Shown: positions 51,812 to 62,954, counted from the first letter of the stretch. The stretch is DNA of 64,000 nucleotides from Propionibacteriaceae bacterium ZF39 (GCA_039565995.1 CP154795.1:2480001-2544000), one strand, 5' to 3'. The notes: generated by a model not told the origin, from the sequence alone. Made by a program: numbers and translations.

Positions 51812-52381
51812 ATGTCCTCCGAACACCCCCACCTCGAGGAATCCCAACGGCGCCGGAAGGACCGGAGACGCCGCACCTGGATCGGCTTCAGCGTCATGGT
51901 GCTCCTGATCGCTGCGGCGATGATCGCGCTGGCGCTCAACGCGGGCCGCTGGGGCGTACCCATGTTCGGGTTCACCAATGAATACGGCTCGAAGTGCCGC
52001 AATGACTGGCTCGGCCACACCTGTTCCGAGCTGACCGTGCGGGATGTCGAGCGGCATCTCGGCGTGGAGATTCCCGAGGGCGCCCGGCTCGAGTCGGGCC
52101 AGTGGCGACAGACTCACGACTACGAACTCACCGCCCGACTGAACTATCCGCAGGCGGAGGCCGAGGCGGGCTGGAAACTCCTCGAGGAGCGCTTCGGCGG
52201 CTGCCGGGAGGGCCTGCCCAATCCCCTGAACGCGGTGCCCGGGCTGAGCGCCCACTGCCTGATGTCCAACGAGGGGATCTCTGCCACCGACGGCAACCCC
52301 GCACCCCAGATCTGGCGCATCGCCACCGCCACGGCGCCCGACGGTTCGACCGTGGTCGACGTGTTCCTGCGCAGCCGCTGA
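51812..52381 (+). CDS. Membrane-anchored protein of unknown function (paralogue of 1194-1676)
   Basis: A 189-residue protein with a highly basic cytoplasmic head (RRRKDRRRRTW), one transmembrane helix (about residues 24-44), and an outer domain. The outer domain opens with CRNDWLGHTC, continues with IPEGARLESGQW, and has a later cysteine pair (GGCREG and AHCLMS) before DGSTVVDVFLRS. This order matches the protein at 1194-1676. No family name is recognised. A CAGGAT box 8 bp before the ATG may be its -10. It ends against ilvC, with a bidirectional hairpin between. Confidence 0.75.
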   Translation: MSSEHPHLEESQRRRKDRRRRTWIGFSVMVLLIAAAMIALALNAGRWGVPMFGFTNEYGSKCRNDWLGHTCSELTVRDVERHLGVEIPEGARLESGQWRQTHDYELTARLNYPQAEAEAGWKLLEERFGGCREGLPNPLNAVPGLSAHCLMSNEGISATDGNPAPQIWRIATATAPDGSTVVDVFLRSR

Positions 52382-52410
52382 GTTCCTGCGCTGCGGCGTA
52401 CCGGCCGGAA

Positions 52411-52448
52411 CAGGAATCCCCGCCCGGATGGCTCCGGACGGGGATTCT
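52411..52448. terminator. Bidirectional terminator before ilvC end
   Basis: CAGGAATCCCCG...CGGGGATTCTG, an 11-bp outer stem continuing into CCGGA/TCCGG with one bulge and loop TGGC, between convergent genes. Confidence 0.8.
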
Positions 52449-52471
52449 GTGCGTGTGGCGTGGCCTGCGGA

Positions 52472-53575
<1,104 letters not shown>

Positions 53576-53578
53576 TCA

Positions 53579-53610
53579 TTGCCCCGGAACGGCGAACCGT
53601 CCCGGGGCAA
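53579..53610 (-). terminator. Hairpin between ilvN and ilvC
   Basis: A 14-bp stem with one mismatch (TTGCCCCGGAACGG / CCGTCCCGGGGCAA) and loop CGAA, just beyond ilvN. No T run. It may partly terminate or process the ilvBN transcript before ilvC. Confidence 0.65.
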
Positions 53611-53616
53611 ACGGAA

Positions 53617-54153
53617 TCAAACGATGCGGATGGGGCGATGACGTTCGCCCCGGCTCGTGCGGTCGGTCAGCGAGCGGCTGCCGCGGCTGAGGGCCACGAC
53701 GCCGGACTGCACGACCTCCTTGATGCCATAGGGCTCGAGCATCCGCAGGAGGGCGTCGACCTTGTCGGATCCGCCGGTGGCCTCGATCGTCATCGATTCA
53801 TGCGCGATGTCCACGGTCTTGGACCGGAACAGATTGACGATCTCGAGCACCTGGCTTCGGGTCTCGGGGGTCGCGCGGACCTTGATCAGCAGCAGCTCAC
53901 GGCGCACCGCGGTGCCGTCCAACTCGACGATCTTGAGGACTTCGACGAGCTTGTTGAGCTGCTTGGTGAGCTGCTCCAGTGACACCTCGTCGACGTTGGC
54001 GACGATGGTGATCCTGGACATGTCCGGATCCTCCGTCGGGCCGACGGCCAGCGACTCGATGTTGAAGCCGCGCCGGGAGAACAGGGCGGCGATCCGGGCG
54101 AGAACGCCCGGCTTGTTGAGGACGACGATCGAGAGGGTATGGCTGTCGCTCAC
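53617..54153 (-). CDS. ilvN: Acetolactate synthase small (regulatory) subunit
   Basis: The valine-sensing ACT-domain subunit of acetohydroxyacid synthase. The 178-residue protein has an N-terminal ACT domain ([34 protein letters not shown]) and a C-terminal domain ([36 protein letters not shown]). The GTG at 54153 overlaps the ilvB stop (GTGA), so subunits are made together. A basic, arginine-rich tail of about 15 residues is added at the end. Confidence 0.96.
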   Translation of the reverse strand: MSDSHTLSIVVLNKPGVLARIAALFSRRGFNIESLAVGPTEDPDMSRITIVANVDEVSLEQLTKQLNKLVEVLKIVELDGTAVRRELLLIKVRATPETRSQVLEIVNLFRSKTVDIAHESMTIEATGGSDKVDALLRMLEPYGIKEVVQSGVVALSRGSRSLTDRTSRGERHRPIRIV

Positions 54154-55949
54154 AGGACCTCTCCTTCCCAATCCGGCGCCATGTCACGGGCGATCTGAAT
54201 GTCGTTGTTGCTGGTGCCGGCGGGGACCATCGGCCACACCATGGCGTCCTTGTGCACGACGAACTCGACCACGACGGGACGATCGTTGATCGCCAGCGCC
54301 TGCTTGATGACGTCGTCGACCTCATCCTTGGTCTCGGCCCGCAGGCCGACACAGCCCATGGCCTCCGCGAGCTTCGGGAAGTCCGGGATACGCCACGAGT
54401 TCAGGTCGGTATTGGAGTAGCGACCGCCATAGAACAGGGTCTGCCACTGGCGAACCATGCCCAGGGACTCGTTGTTGATGACTGCGATCTTGACCGGAAT
54501 GCCCTCGAGGGCACAGGTCACCAGTTCCTGGTTGGTCATCTGGAAGCAACCGTCGCCGTCGATGCCCCACACGATCGAGTCGGGCTGGGCGACCTGGGCA
54601 CCCATGGCGGCGGGCACGCAGTAGCCCATCGTGCCGAGGCCACCCGAGTTGAGCCAATGGCCCGGGGTCTCGAACGGCAGGAAGTGGGCGGACCACATCT
54701 GGTGCTGGCCGACGCCCGCCGCATAGTAGGCATCCGGCCCGGTCAGCTCGCCGATCCGCTTGATGGCGTACTGCGGCGACAGGCTGCCGTCCTCCGGCTC
54801 GTCGTATCCGGTCGGATAGCGCTTCTTCATCTCCTGGAGATAGGAGACCCAACCCGCGTAGTCGGGCATCTCCTCGTCGCGCAGGCGATCGATGAGCTGG
54901 CCGAGGACTTCCTTGACGTCGCCCACGATCGGCACGTCGGCCCGGCGGTTCTTGGAGATCTCGGCGGGGTCGATATCGGCGTGGATGACCTTGGCGTCGG
55001 GGGCGAACGACTTCAGCTCGCCGGTGACCCGGTCGTCGAAACGCGTACCCAGCGCGATGAGCAGGTCGCTGCGCTGCAGCGCCCCCACTGCCGAAACGGA
55101 CCCGTGCATGCCGGGCATGCCCATGTGGAGCTCATGGCTGTCCGGGATGACGCCGCGGGCCATCAGGGTGGTGACCAACGGGATGCCGGTCATGTCGACC
55201 AACTCGCGGAGTTCGGCGTACGCCTGTGCCTTCACGATGCCGCCGCCGACATAGAAGACCGGACGGGAGGCCTCGCGGATGAACTTGGCCGCCTCCCGGA
55301 TCTGCTTGCTGTGGGGCTTCGTGGTCGGCCGGTAGCCGGGGAGGTCGAGGCTGCTCGGGTATTCGAAGTCGCACATGGCCTGCAGTGCGTCCTTGGTGAT
55401 GTCCACGAGGACCGGGCCGGGCCGACCCGAGATGGCGATATGGAACGCCGAGGCGACCGCTTCGGCGATGTCCTCCGCCTTGGTCACCAGGAAGTTGTGC
55501 TTGGTGATCGGCATCGTGATGCCGCGGATGTCGGCCTCCTGGAACGCGTCCGTGCCGACCGCCTTGCTGCTCACCTGGCCGGTGATGGCCACGATCGGCA
55601 CCGAGTCCATGTAGGCGTCGGCCAGCGGGGTGACCAGGTTGGTCGCGCCGGGACCGGACGTGGCCATGCACACGCCGACGCGGCCGGTGGCCATGGCGTA
55701 CCCCTGCGCGGCATGCCCGGCGCCCTGCTCATGGCGCACGAGGATGTGCCGGACGGCCTCCGAGTCATAGAGGGGGTCGTAGGCGGGAAGAATCGCGCCA
55801 CCCGGAATGCCGAAGACCACCTCCGCCCCGGCCATCTCCAGCGACTTGACCAGGGCCTGGGACCCGGTCATGCGGGGTGATTCACCCGCGGCCTGCTCTT
55901 CTGCATCGGTGGACGGCGGTGACGCCGTCGGATTCTCCGAGATCTTCAT
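54150..55949 (-). CDS. ilvB: Acetolactate synthase large subunit
   Basis: The ThDP- and FAD-dependent catalytic subunit of acetohydroxyacid synthase. The 599-residue protein has [20 protein letters not shown], the catalytic glutamate region [35 protein letters not shown]-domain text [14 protein letters not shown] and the ThDP motif [39 protein letters not shown]. The ATG at 55949 follows GGAGG. A 16-residue leader peptide and an intrinsic terminator precede it, so transcription is attenuated by branched-chain aminoacyl-tRNA supply. It is coupled to ilvN by a four-base overlap. Confidence 0.97.
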   Translation of the reverse strand: MKISENPTASPPSTDAEEQAAGESPRMTGSQALVKSLEMAGAEVVFGIPGGAILPAYDPLYDSEAVRHILVRHEQGAGHAAQGYAMATGRVGVCMATSGPGATNLVTPLADAYMDSVPIVAITGQVSSKAVGTDAFQEADIRGITMPITKHNFLVTKAEDIAEAVASAFHIAISGRPGPVLVDITKDALQAMCDFEYPSSLDLPGYRPTTKPHSKQIREAAKFIREASRPVFYVGGGIVKAQAYAELRELVDMTGIPLVTTLMARGVIPDSHELHMGMPGMHGSVSAVGALQRSDLLIALGTRFDDRVTGELKSFAPDAKVIHADIDPAEISKNRRADVPIVGDVKEVLGQLIDRLRDEEMPDYAGWVSYLQEMKKRYPTGYDEPEDGSLSPQYAIKRIGELTGPDAYYAAGVGQHQMWSAHFLPFETPGHWLNSGGLGTMGYCVPAAMGAQVAQPDSIVWGIDGDGCFQMTNQELVTCALEGIPVKIAVINNESLGMVRQWQTLFYGGRYSNTDLNSWRIPDFPKLAEAMGCVGLRAETKDEVDDVIKQALAINDRPVVVEFVVHKDAMVWPMVPAGTSNNDIQIARDMAPDWEGEVL

Positions 55950-56048
55950 CTGTCCTCCACGTTCTGTGACTGTGGGCCGCTCACTGCGCACCCGCGTCAT
56001 CAGTCCGTTCCTCTCGTGGCTCTCTTCCGCGCAGGGGTCGCCTGCAAC

Positions 56049-56080
56049 AAAAAACCCTCGCTGCCAACGGCAGGCGAGGG
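56049..56080 (-). terminator. ilvB attenuator (rho-independent terminator)
   Basis: On the minus strand, CCCTCGC-CTGCC / GGCAG-CGAGGG with a 3-base loop and one bulge is followed directly by TTTTTT. It lies 38 bp after the leader-peptide stop and 100 bp before ilvB. An alternative antiterminator pairing is expected but was not worked out. Confidence 0.88.
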
Positions 56081-56117
56081 AGCGCATCGGTTTGCGGGGG
56101 ATCACCCGGCCGACACG

Positions 56118-56168
56118 CTATTTCACTACGAGAATCTGGTACTGCTGCACACGCACACGATGCCTCAT
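56118..56168 (-). CDS. ilvL: ilvBN(C) leader peptide
   Basis: A 16-residue ORF, MRHRVRVQQYQILVVK, between the upstream promoter region and the attenuator. Five of its 16 residues are branched-chain (V5, V7, I12, L13, V14, V15 make six counting all), clustered as ILVV just before the stop, so ribosome stalling at scarce Val/Leu/Ile-tRNA would shift the downstream RNA fold. Leader-peptide attenuation of ilvB is known in actinobacteria. TTGACA occurs just upstream (TTGACACGG), but its pairing -10 is unclear. Confidence 0.82.
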   Translation of the reverse strand: MRHRVRVQQYQILVVK

Positions 56169-56259
56169 GCATTCAGCCGTGTCAACGTGTGAGAGGGGCT
56201 GCCCAAATACCGGGATGGGGGGCGGACGCCAAGCCTCGGGAACCACCGATAAACGCCGA

Positions 56260-56293
56260 ACGGCGGCCACGAGCCGAAGCCCGTGACCGCCGT
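56260..56293 (-). terminator. Terminator of the secreted LGFP protein gene
   Basis: A 12-bp stem with one mismatch (ACGGCGGCCACG / CGTGACCGCCGT) and a 10-base loop, 30 bp beyond the stop codon at 56324. It separates this gene from the ilvB leader region lying on the other side. Confidence 0.7.
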
Positions 56294-56323
56294 CTGCGAT
56301 CAGGCGATCGTCAGATCAGGTCG

Positions 56324-59300
56324 TCAGCGGACGACCACGTTGATCCGACCATTGACCCACTCGATGTAGCCGCGCTGGAAGTTCGAGCGGCGACCACCCG
56401 GGACAGCGAACTCGTCGCTGGTCGGATAGCCGAGCGACGAACGCTCCCAGCCACGACGTGCCCACTCGTCACGGATCAGGCCATGGACCTCCCAGGCCCC
56501 GGTGCCGGGGCTCCAGTAGATCGAGCCACCCTCGAAGTGGTTGAACCGGCCGACGCGGTCGGGCGTACCCAGCTCATCGGTGGTCGGGAGGCGGAGGACC
56601 GAGGTCTCCCAGCCCAGGCCCGCCCACTTGGCACGGATCGAGCCACGGATCTCGCGGGCACCGGTTGCCGGCGAGAAATAGATCGAACCGCCCTCGAAGT
56701 GGTTGTAGCGCGCACGACCGTTGGGCGTACCCATTTCGGACGTGGTCGGGAGGCGCAGGTGGCCACCCTCCCAGCCGTAGCGTCCCCAGGTGCCATAGAT
56801 GGCGCCATACACGCTCTGGGCACCGGTAGCGCCACTCCAGTAGATTCCACCGTTCTCGAAATCGTTGTAGAGAGCGCGGCGGTCCGGGGTCGGCCCCTCG
56901 GAGTTGCGCGGGAAGCCATGCGGGCCGGCCGTGGTGCCGGTCGTCGCGTACTGCGCCTGGATCGAGCCCATCACCAGCTGGGCACCCGTGGTGGGCTTCC
57001 AGTAGATGACCGGGTTCGGGTTGGCCGGGGTGCCCGCGAAGGTGTTCATCTTGCCGGCGCCGCCGGGGGTGTCCCGCTCGTCGCTGGTGGGAACGCCGAG
57101 GCGGGCAGCGCCGCCCTGGGCGAGGTAGGTCGCCAGGATCGCGCCGTGGACCTCATGCACACCGGCCGTTTCCGAGGAATACATGTGGCCACGCTCGAAG
57201 ATCTGCTGGCGGCCGACACCCGGGATCTCGACCTCAGGTCCGACTGCTGCGCCCAGAGTGGTACGCAGGGCCGGCGTCGCGTTGTAGCGGTCCATGATCG
57301 CCGAGCTGTAGCGAGCCTGGAGAGCAGTATCGGCGTCGGGCATCCGGAGGGTACGGCTGTTGCTGGTGACCCCGTCACTCCAGCGCTGGAAAGTAGCGCC
57401 GTTGTAGGTGGCCGGAACCGAAATACCCGCATCGGAACCAACGGTCACCTGGCGGGTCCCGCCGAGCGTGCCGTTGATCGAGATCGGTGCCCCGGCGTTG
57501 TTGGTGACCGTGAGCGCCCGCAGCTTGGGCTTGGCGTTCCAGGTCTTGTAGACCGTCACGCCGGCAGCGTCAGTCGTCTCGGCGCGGATCTCCAGCGTGG
57601 TGTCGTCACCGTGGTTGGTGAAGAGCTCACTGAAGGTGTTGCCGGTCGTCTCGGCACCCGGGTGGCGGTGGCAGTAGAACTCACCGGAGCAGTGGTAGAG
57701 AATCGACGTCCACTTGATGGGCAGGGACACGCCCGGCTCATCCTCGTCCGTGGCAGTCGCGGTCACGCGCACCTCTTCGCCCACTGCATAAGTGCGCGAG
57801 TCCGGCGGCGTGGTCAGTGTCAACACCGGAGTCCGGTTGCCCGGGCGCACGGTGACTGTCTCCGACGTGCTGGCCGTTCCGTCGCTCACGGTGACGCGAG
57901 CGGTGAAGGTGCCGTTGGTCTGATAGGTCTTCTCCGGATTCTGCAGCGTCGAGGACGTGCCGTCACCGAAGTCCCAGCGATAGGTCAACAGATCGGCGTC
58001 CAGGTCGGTCGCCGTCGCACTGAAGCGCACCCGCAGGGTTGCCGGATCGATGGTCTCGTACTGCGCCGTCACGATGGACGGAGCGTGGTTGCCCGAGGCA
58101 TAGGTGATGCGACGCACCTGGTTGGTGGACAGGTCCGCATACGCGATATCCCCGTTGGGGGCGTACTTGAGCGACACGGGGACGCCCACGCGGCGGGACG
58201 CGTCTCCACCGTCGTTGTTGGCGAAGCCGGCGGCAGCCGGTGCGGTGGTCACAGCGGTCGCGGTGTCGTTGAGCCGCATGTTGAAGATCTTCTGACCCGA
58301 GTAGTCGGCGAAGAAGTAGCTGCCGACGTAGGACGACGGATAGCCGCCGCCCGTCGCGCCCGGGCCCTGGTAGATGAGTCCGCCGACGGACGACGAGCCC
58401 ATTCCCGCGCTGCGCGGGTAGGTCAGGATCGGCCGGTTGGCATTCGGCACCCCGCGGCACTCGGCGAGATCCCGGTATTCGGGAGTCGGGTCGTTGCCCT
58501 CCCAGCACGGCCAGCCATAGTTGCCACCGCGGGTGACGACGTTCTGCTCCTCCGTCGTGTTCCAGCCCACGTCGCCGAGGAGCAACGTGTTGGGCAACGT
58601 CGGGTGCAGGCTCATCCGGAAGGGGTTGCGCAGACCCTTGGCGAAGGTCTTGGAATACCACGCATGGCTGTTGGCCGGATCGAAGTCCGGGTTGGTCGCG
58701 GCGATGCCGGCACCGGTGCGGTCCATGTGCATGATCCGGCCGTACGGCGAGTCACGACGCTGCGCATCGAGCGCCCGCGGATCCATGCGGGTGAAGTCGG
58801 CGCTGTCGCCCACGCTCACCCAGAGGGTGCCGTCCCGCGGATCCACGACGACGTCATCCATCGAGTGGGTGTTGAAACGGTTGGGGAACCACAACACACG
58901 ACGCTCCGGGCCGAGCCCTGTCGGCTCGCCTGCGGCGTTCAGGGTCACGGGGAACTCACTCAGGATGTTCTCGCCATAGGGACCCCCCAGCGGAGCGCCG
59001 ACGTTGCGCACGCGCACGATCCAGACGCTCGGGGTGACGCCTGCGGCACCGTAGTTGTGCCCGAGCACGATGGTGATCGCACCCAGGTCGTTCTCGGTCG
59101 TGAGGTCATTGAACTGGAAGATGGTTCGGGGTGTGCCCGTCGGTGAGGTCCAGCTCACCCGACCACGCTTGCCGAGGCTGAAGAAGCCGTTGTCCGGCGT
59201 GTAGGCGAAGTCGACCAGGTCATAGGGCGAGGACAACCCGGTCGGATAGTTCTTGATCTGGAACCCTGTCGGCAACGCCGCGTGGGCGGTTCCCGACGGT

Positions 59301-59377
59301 CCGGTCAAGGCGAGTGGCAGGGCCAAGGCGATAGTTGCCAGAAGGCCAAGCAGCCGCCTACGGAGTTTTCGTGTCAT
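56324..59377 (-). CDS. Secreted glucose/sorbosone dehydrogenase-like protein with PKD domain and LGFP repeats
   Basis: A 1017-residue exported protein. A signal peptide (about residues 1-33, ending ALTGPSGTAHA) is followed by a beta-propeller of the PQQ-dependent sugar dehydrogenase (GSDH) family (about 40-415; DDVVVDPRDGTLWVSVGDSA, GLRNPFRMSLHP, GDVGWNTTEEQNVV, NYGWPCWEG). A PKD domain (about 430-505, YRWDFGDGTS) and a second Ig-like region with two cysteines follow. The C-terminus (about 740-1017) has five LGFP repeats and part of a sixth (for example FNHFEGGSIYWSPGTGAWEVHG), which bind cell wall in mycolata-type actinobacteria. The ATG at 59377 follows GGGGGAG. The PQQ-dependence and substrate are unknown. 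The gene stands alone. Confidence 0.87.
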   Translation of the reverse strand: MTRKLRRRLLGLLATIALALPLALTGPSGTAHAALPTGFQIKNYPTGLSSPYDLVDFAYTPDNGFFSLGKRGRVSWTSPTGTPRTIFQFNDLTTENDLGAITIVLGHNYGAAGVTPSVWIVRVRNVGAPLGGPYGENILSEFPVTLNAAGEPTGLGPERRVLWFPNRFNTHSMDDVVVDPRDGTLWVSVGDSADFTRMDPRALDAQRRDSPYGRIMHMDRTGAGIAATNPDFDPANSHAWYSKTFAKGLRNPFRMSLHPTLPNTLLLGDVGWNTTEEQNVVTRGGNYGWPCWEGNDPTPEYRDLAECRGVPNANRPILTYPRSAGMGSSSVGGLIYQGPGATGGGYPSSYVGSYFFADYSGQKIFNMRLNDTATAVTTAPAAAGFANNDGGDASRRVGVPVSLKYAPNGDIAYADLSTNQVRRITYASGNHAPSIVTAQYETIDPATLRVRFSATATDLDADLLTYRWDFGDGTSSTLQNPEKTYQTNGTFTARVTVSDGTASTSETVTVRPGNRTPVLTLTTPPDSRTYAVGEEVRVTATATDEDEPGVSLPIKWTSILYHCSGEFYCHRHPGAETTGNTFSELFTNHGDDTTLEIRAETTDAAGVTVYKTWNAKPKLRALTVTNNAGAPISINGTLGGTRQVTVGSDAGISVPATYNGATFQRWSDGVTSNSRTLRMPDADTALQARYSSAIMDRYNATPALRTTLGAAVGPEVEIPGVGRQQIFERGHMYSSETAGVHEVHGAILATYLAQGGAARLGVPTSDERDTPGGAGKMNTFAGTPANPNPVIYWKPTTGAQLVMGSIQAQYATTGTTAGPHGFPRNSEGPTPDRRALYNDFENGGIYWSGATGAQSVYGAIYGTWGRYGWEGGHLRLPTTSEMGTPNGRARYNHFEGGSIYFSPATGAREIRGSIRAKWAGLGWETSVLRLPTTDELGTPDRVGRFNHFEGGSIYWSPGTGAWEVHGLIRDEWARRGWERSSLGYPTSDEFAVPGGRRSNFQRGYIEWVNGRINVVVR

Positions 59378-59667
59378 TGCTCCCCCGATAGTCGTGTTGG
59401 GCATCCGCAGACTAACCCCGGGACAAGACCGGTTCGTTCCGGTTTCACCGCCATTGAGCGGGTATGAGGGCGGAACGTTATAGATCCGTGAGAAAACGCT
59501 CAGGTAGGGCCCCAATTTCTGAGGGTGCCCTCAGTAACAGGAGCCTCACCGGACCCAGGCGCAACAAGGATCCCCGGATGCTCACCGACCACTTCTGTGA
59601 CAACGGCGGAGCCCCGCGCAGGACGCCCGAAGGGGCGCTCCTCCACAGGGTCGATCGAGGGAGGGTC

Positions 59668-61503
59668 TCAGACCTCCCGAACCGCTCCGAACGAGGCGGG
59701 GCGCACCATCTTGGCGTACGCCTGGAGGGCCTTGGAAACGTGGCGGTCGCGGTTGGCGGGTGCCCACGGCAGCGGGCCCTTCGCGGCCCGGCGCCGCTCG
59801 AGTTCGGCGTCGTCGACGTTGAGGCGCAGCAACCGCTCATGGACGTCGATCTCGATCTCGTCGCCGTCCTCGACGAGCCCGATCGTGCCGCCGCCGGAAG
59901 CCTCCGGGGAGATGTGGCCGATGGACAGGCCGGAGGTGCCACCCGAGAAGCGACCGTCGGTGATCAGCGCACACACCTTGCCGAGCCCCCGGCCCTTGAG
60001 GAAGGAGGTGGGATAGAGCATTTCCTGCATGCCCGGACCGCCCTGAGGTCCCTCATAGCGGATCACGACCACATGGCCCGCCTCGACGGTCTTGTCGAGG
60101 ATCTTCGTGATCGCGTCCTCCTGGGAGTCCACCACGATGGCCCTGCCGACGAAGTGGAAAAGTTCCTCGTCGATGCCGGCCGACTTGATCACGGCACCGT
60201 CGGTGGCGAGATTGCCGTAGAGGATCGCCAGTCCACCGTCGGCGGTGTACGCGTTCGCATAGTCACGGATGCAGCCGCCCTCGGCATCGGTGTCGAGAGA
60301 GTCCCATTTGTTGGTCGTCGAGAACGCCTCGGTCGTACGCACCCCGCCCGGGGCGGCGTGGAACAACTCCATCGCCTGCGGCGTGGCCTTGCCGCCGCGG
60401 ATATCCCAGGCGTCCAGCCAGCTCTGCAGATCGGTGGAATGGACCGTGTGCACCGAATCGTCGAGGAGTCCCGCGCGGTTGAGCTCCCCCAGGATGGCCG
60501 GGATGCCGCCCGCGCGGTGGACATCCTCGACGTGGTAGTCGTTGTGGTTCGGCGCGACCTTCGACAGGCACGGGACCTTCTTGGACAGCTCCTCGATGTC
60601 GGTGAGCGTGAAGTCCACCTCGCCCTCGATCGCGGCCGCGAGGGTGTGGAGGATCGTGTTGGTCGAGCCGCCCATCGCGATATCGAGCGCCATCGCGTTG
60701 CGGAAGGCCGCCTTGTTGGCGATGTTGCGCGGCAGGACCGACTCGTCGTCCTTCTCGTAGTATCGGCGGGCCAGGTCCACGACCGTCCGGCCGGCTTCGA
60801 GGAAGAGCTCACGACGATCCGCATGCGTGGCCAGCGTGGTGCCGTTGCCGGGCAGCGACAGGCCGAGGGCCTCGGTGAGGCAGTTCATGGAGTTGGCCGT
60901 GAACATGCCGGAGCACGATCCGCAGGTCGGGCAGGCCGAGCGCTCGATGTCGAGGATCTCGGCATCGCTCACGGCGTCGTCTGCGGTGTAGCTCATGGCC
61001 TGGATCAGGTCGGTCTTGGCGTACGCCACCCCGTCGATCACCATCGCCTTGCCGGCCTCCATCGGGCCGCCCGAGACGAAGACGACCGGGATGTTGAGCC
61101 GCATGGCGGCCATGAGCATGCCGGGGGTGATCTTGTCGCAGTTGGAGATGCACACGAGCGCGTCGGCGCAGTGGGCGTTCACCATGTATTCGACCGAGTC
61201 GGCGATCAGGTCGCGGCTCGGCAGCGAATAGAGCATGCCGCCGTGGCCCATGGCGATGCCGTCGTCGACGGCGATGGTGTTGAACTCCTTCGCCACTCCC
61301 CCGGCCTCCTGGACGGCACCGGCCACGAGCTGGCCCATGTCCTTGAGGTGGACGTGGCCGGGCACGAACTGGGTGAACGAGTTGGCGATCGCCACGATCG
61401 GCTTGCCGAAGTCGTCATCGCCCATGCCCGTGGCGCGCCAGAGGGCGCGGGCGCCGGCCATGTTGCGGCCGTGGGTGCTGGTGCGGGAACGAAGCTCGGG
61501 CAT
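59668..61503 (-). CDS. ilvD: Dihydroxy-acid dehydratase
   Basis: An Fe-S dehydratase forming the 2-oxo acids of valine and isoleucine. The 611-residue protein has [43 protein letters not shown] (first cluster cysteine), [19 protein letters not shown] (further cysteines), [15 protein letters not shown] and the substrate site [19 protein letters not shown]. The ATG at 61503 follows GAAGGA. It completes the ilv set of this window but stands 3.7 kb from ilvB on its own transcript. Confidence 0.97.
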   Translation of the reverse strand: MPELRSRTSTHGRNMAGARALWRATGMGDDDFGKPIVAIANSFTQFVPGHVHLKDMGQLVAGAVQEAGGVAKEFNTIAVDDGIAMGHGGMLYSLPSRDLIADSVEYMVNAHCADALVCISNCDKITPGMLMAAMRLNIPVVFVSGGPMEAGKAMVIDGVAYAKTDLIQAMSYTADDAVSDAEILDIERSACPTCGSCSGMFTANSMNCLTEALGLSLPGNGTTLATHADRRELFLEAGRTVVDLARRYYEKDDESVLPRNIANKAAFRNAMALDIAMGGSTNTILHTLAAAIEGEVDFTLTDIEELSKKVPCLSKVAPNHNDYHVEDVHRAGGIPAILGELNRAGLLDDSVHTVHSTDLQSWLDAWDIRGGKATPQAMELFHAAPGGVRTTEAFSTTNKWDSLDTDAEGGCIRDYANAYTADGGLAILYGNLATDGAVIKSAGIDEELFHFVGRAIVVDSQEDAITKILDKTVEAGHVVVIRYEGPQGGPGMQEMLYPTSFLKGRGLGKVCALITDGRFSGGTSGLSIGHISPEASGGGTIGLVEDGDEIEIDVHERLLRLNVDDAELERRRAAKGPLPWAPANRDRHVSKALQAYAKMVRPASFGAVREV

Positions 61504-61613
61504 GGAGGGTCCTTCGGCAGTGGCTCGGTCATGACGCATGCGCGACGCGACCAGTCGAGATTAGCTCAGCCTTGCCGAAGTGGATCGGTCACCCGGTCGT
61601 TGGAATGCCGCGG

Positions 61614-62015
61614 TCAGCTGGTCAACAGCCGCTGCAAACCGTCCAGGTCGGAGCCCGCCTCCGGATCCGGCTTGACGAGGTTGCGCATGCCGGTATGGCC
61701 GGCGTACCTCGGCACGAGATGCACGTGGAAGTGGAACACCTCCTGCCCCGCGGCCTCGCCCGTGTTGGCCACCATGTTGAGGCCCTCGGCACCGAGACGG
61801 TCGAGAAGCAGTCGCGAGGTCGCCTGGATCGCGGGCGCGATCTCGGCGAGTGCCGGGGGCGTGTCGACGAGGTCGGCCACGTGCCGGCGCGGGATCACGA
61901 GGCTGTGGCCCCGGTGCCACGGGCTGATGTCGAGGAACGCGATGGCGTGCTCGTCGGAGTAGATCTGACGGGAGGGGATGTCACCGGCCACGATGGCGCA
62001 GAACAGGCAGTCCAT
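61614..62015 (-). CDS. HIT family nucleotide hydrolase/transferase
   Basis: A 133-residue HIT-domain protein of the Hint/HinT branch. The start MDCLFCAIVAGDIPSRQIY and the catalytic triad HFHVHLVPRY (HxHxHxx) are clear. A conserved cysteine pair (CLFC) and histidine (SPWHRGHSLVIPRRH) suggest a bound zinc, as in many Hint proteins. Members hydrolyse AMP-lysine-type and other nucleoside phosphoramidates; the physiological substrate is unknown. TAGCAA lies 6 bp before the ATG. It lies 19 bp downstream of the hydroxyacid dehydrogenase gene. Confidence 0.92.
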   Translation of the reverse strand: MDCLFCAIVAGDIPSRQIYSDEHAIAFLDISPWHRGHSLVIPRRHVADLVDTPPALAEIAPAIQATSRLLLDRLGAEGLNMVANTGEAAGQEVFHFHVHLVPRYAGHTGMRNLVKPDPEAGSDLDGLQRLLTS

Positions 62016-62033
62016 GTGCCATTGCTACCACAG

Positions 62034-62954
62034 CTATTTGACCCGATTCTCCAGCGGCTCCCCCGCCGCCCAGTGCGCCAGCTGGCGGGCGATGAGGGCA
62101 TTGGTCCGCGGCCAGAACGAGGTCGCAGGGCCACCCGTGTGCGGCGCGATGAGTACGCCGGGACTCTGCCACAGGGGATGGTCCTGCGGCAGCGGTTCGG
62201 GGTCGGTCACATCCAGCGCCGCGCGGAGTCGGCCCGCGGATGTCTCGGCGAGCAGCGCGTCGGTGTCGACGATCGGGCCGCGGGCGACGTTGACGACGAC
62301 TGCATCGTCGGGCAAGAGGGCCAGGCGGCGGGCGTCGAACATGCCGGTCGTCTCGTCGGTCAGCGGGCAGGCGATCAACACGATGTCGGTCTCGGGGAGA
62401 AGGTCGTCGAGCTCACCGAAGGCATGGACATCGTCCCGGGCGGTGCGCGCGACCTTGGTGATGGAGGCCAGCTCGAAGGGTTCCAGCCGCCGCTCGATCG
62501 CCTTGCCGATGCCGCCATAGCCCACGATGAGCGCCCGGCGGTCGGCGATCGCCCACCCGAAGCCGTCGCGCTCCCACGTGCCACTCGGCATGTTCCGGGC
62601 GTACTGATCGAGCTTGCGCCCCTGGGCCAGCAGGAGCGCCATGGCCATCTCAGCGGTGCCGGTGTCGTGCACGCCGGCCGCATTGCACAGCGCGACGCCT
62701 TCCGGTGCGAGGTCGGCGAACGCGTCATAGCCGGCGAGGTTGAGCTGAATGACCTGGAGCGAGGTCATCTCCCCCACCCGGGACATGAGGCCCGGCCCGT
62801 GCAGATAGGGCACGACCAGGAAGCCGACCTCGGCGATCGAATCCGGCCAGGCCCCCTCCGGATCGGGGAATGGGGCGAACTCGACACCGTCCGGCAGCGG
62901 TCCGAGCGCAGCCTCGGCCTCGTCGAGCGTGTGGAACGGCAACCAGGCAAGCAT
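62034..62954 (-). CDS. D-2-hydroxyacid dehydrogenase family protein
   Basis: A 306-residue NAD(P)-dependent dehydrogenase of the D-isomer 2-hydroxyacid family. The nucleotide motif is IVGYGGIGKAIERRLEPF (about residue 140). Catalytic residues are the arginine in VVNVARGPIVDTDAL, the glutamate in DVTDPEPLPQDHPLW and the histidine in IAPHTGGPA. There is no ACT domain, so it is not SerA. The substrate is not predictable (glyoxylate, hydroxypyruvate or a longer acid). The ATG at 62954 follows GAGGAG. It is 17 bp after hisF, so probably in one transcript. Confidence 0.9.
   Translation of the reverse strand: MLAWLPFHTLDEAEAALGPLPDGVEFAPFPDPEGAWPDSIAEVGFLVVPYLHGPGLMSRVGEMTSLQVIQLNLAGYDAFADLAPEGVALCNAAGVHDTGTAEMAMALLLAQGRKLDQYARNMPSGTWERDGFGWAIADRRALIVGYGGIGKAIERRLEPFELASITKVARTARDDVHAFGELDDLLPETDIVLIACPLTDETTGMFDARRLALLPDDAVVVNVARGPIVDTDALLAETSAGRLRAALDVTDPEPLPQDHPLWQSPGVLIAPHTGGPATSFWPRTNALIARQLAHWAAGEPLENRVK

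Noticed and set aside
55950-56105. ilvB N-terminal extension reaching 56105.
   Set aside because: The frame crosses the attenuator stem, and GGAGG directly before the ATG at 55949 marks the true start.
62034-62954. Assignment of the hydroxyacid dehydrogenase as SerA.
   Set aside because: It has 306 residues with no ACT or ASB domain and lacks serine-pathway neighbours.
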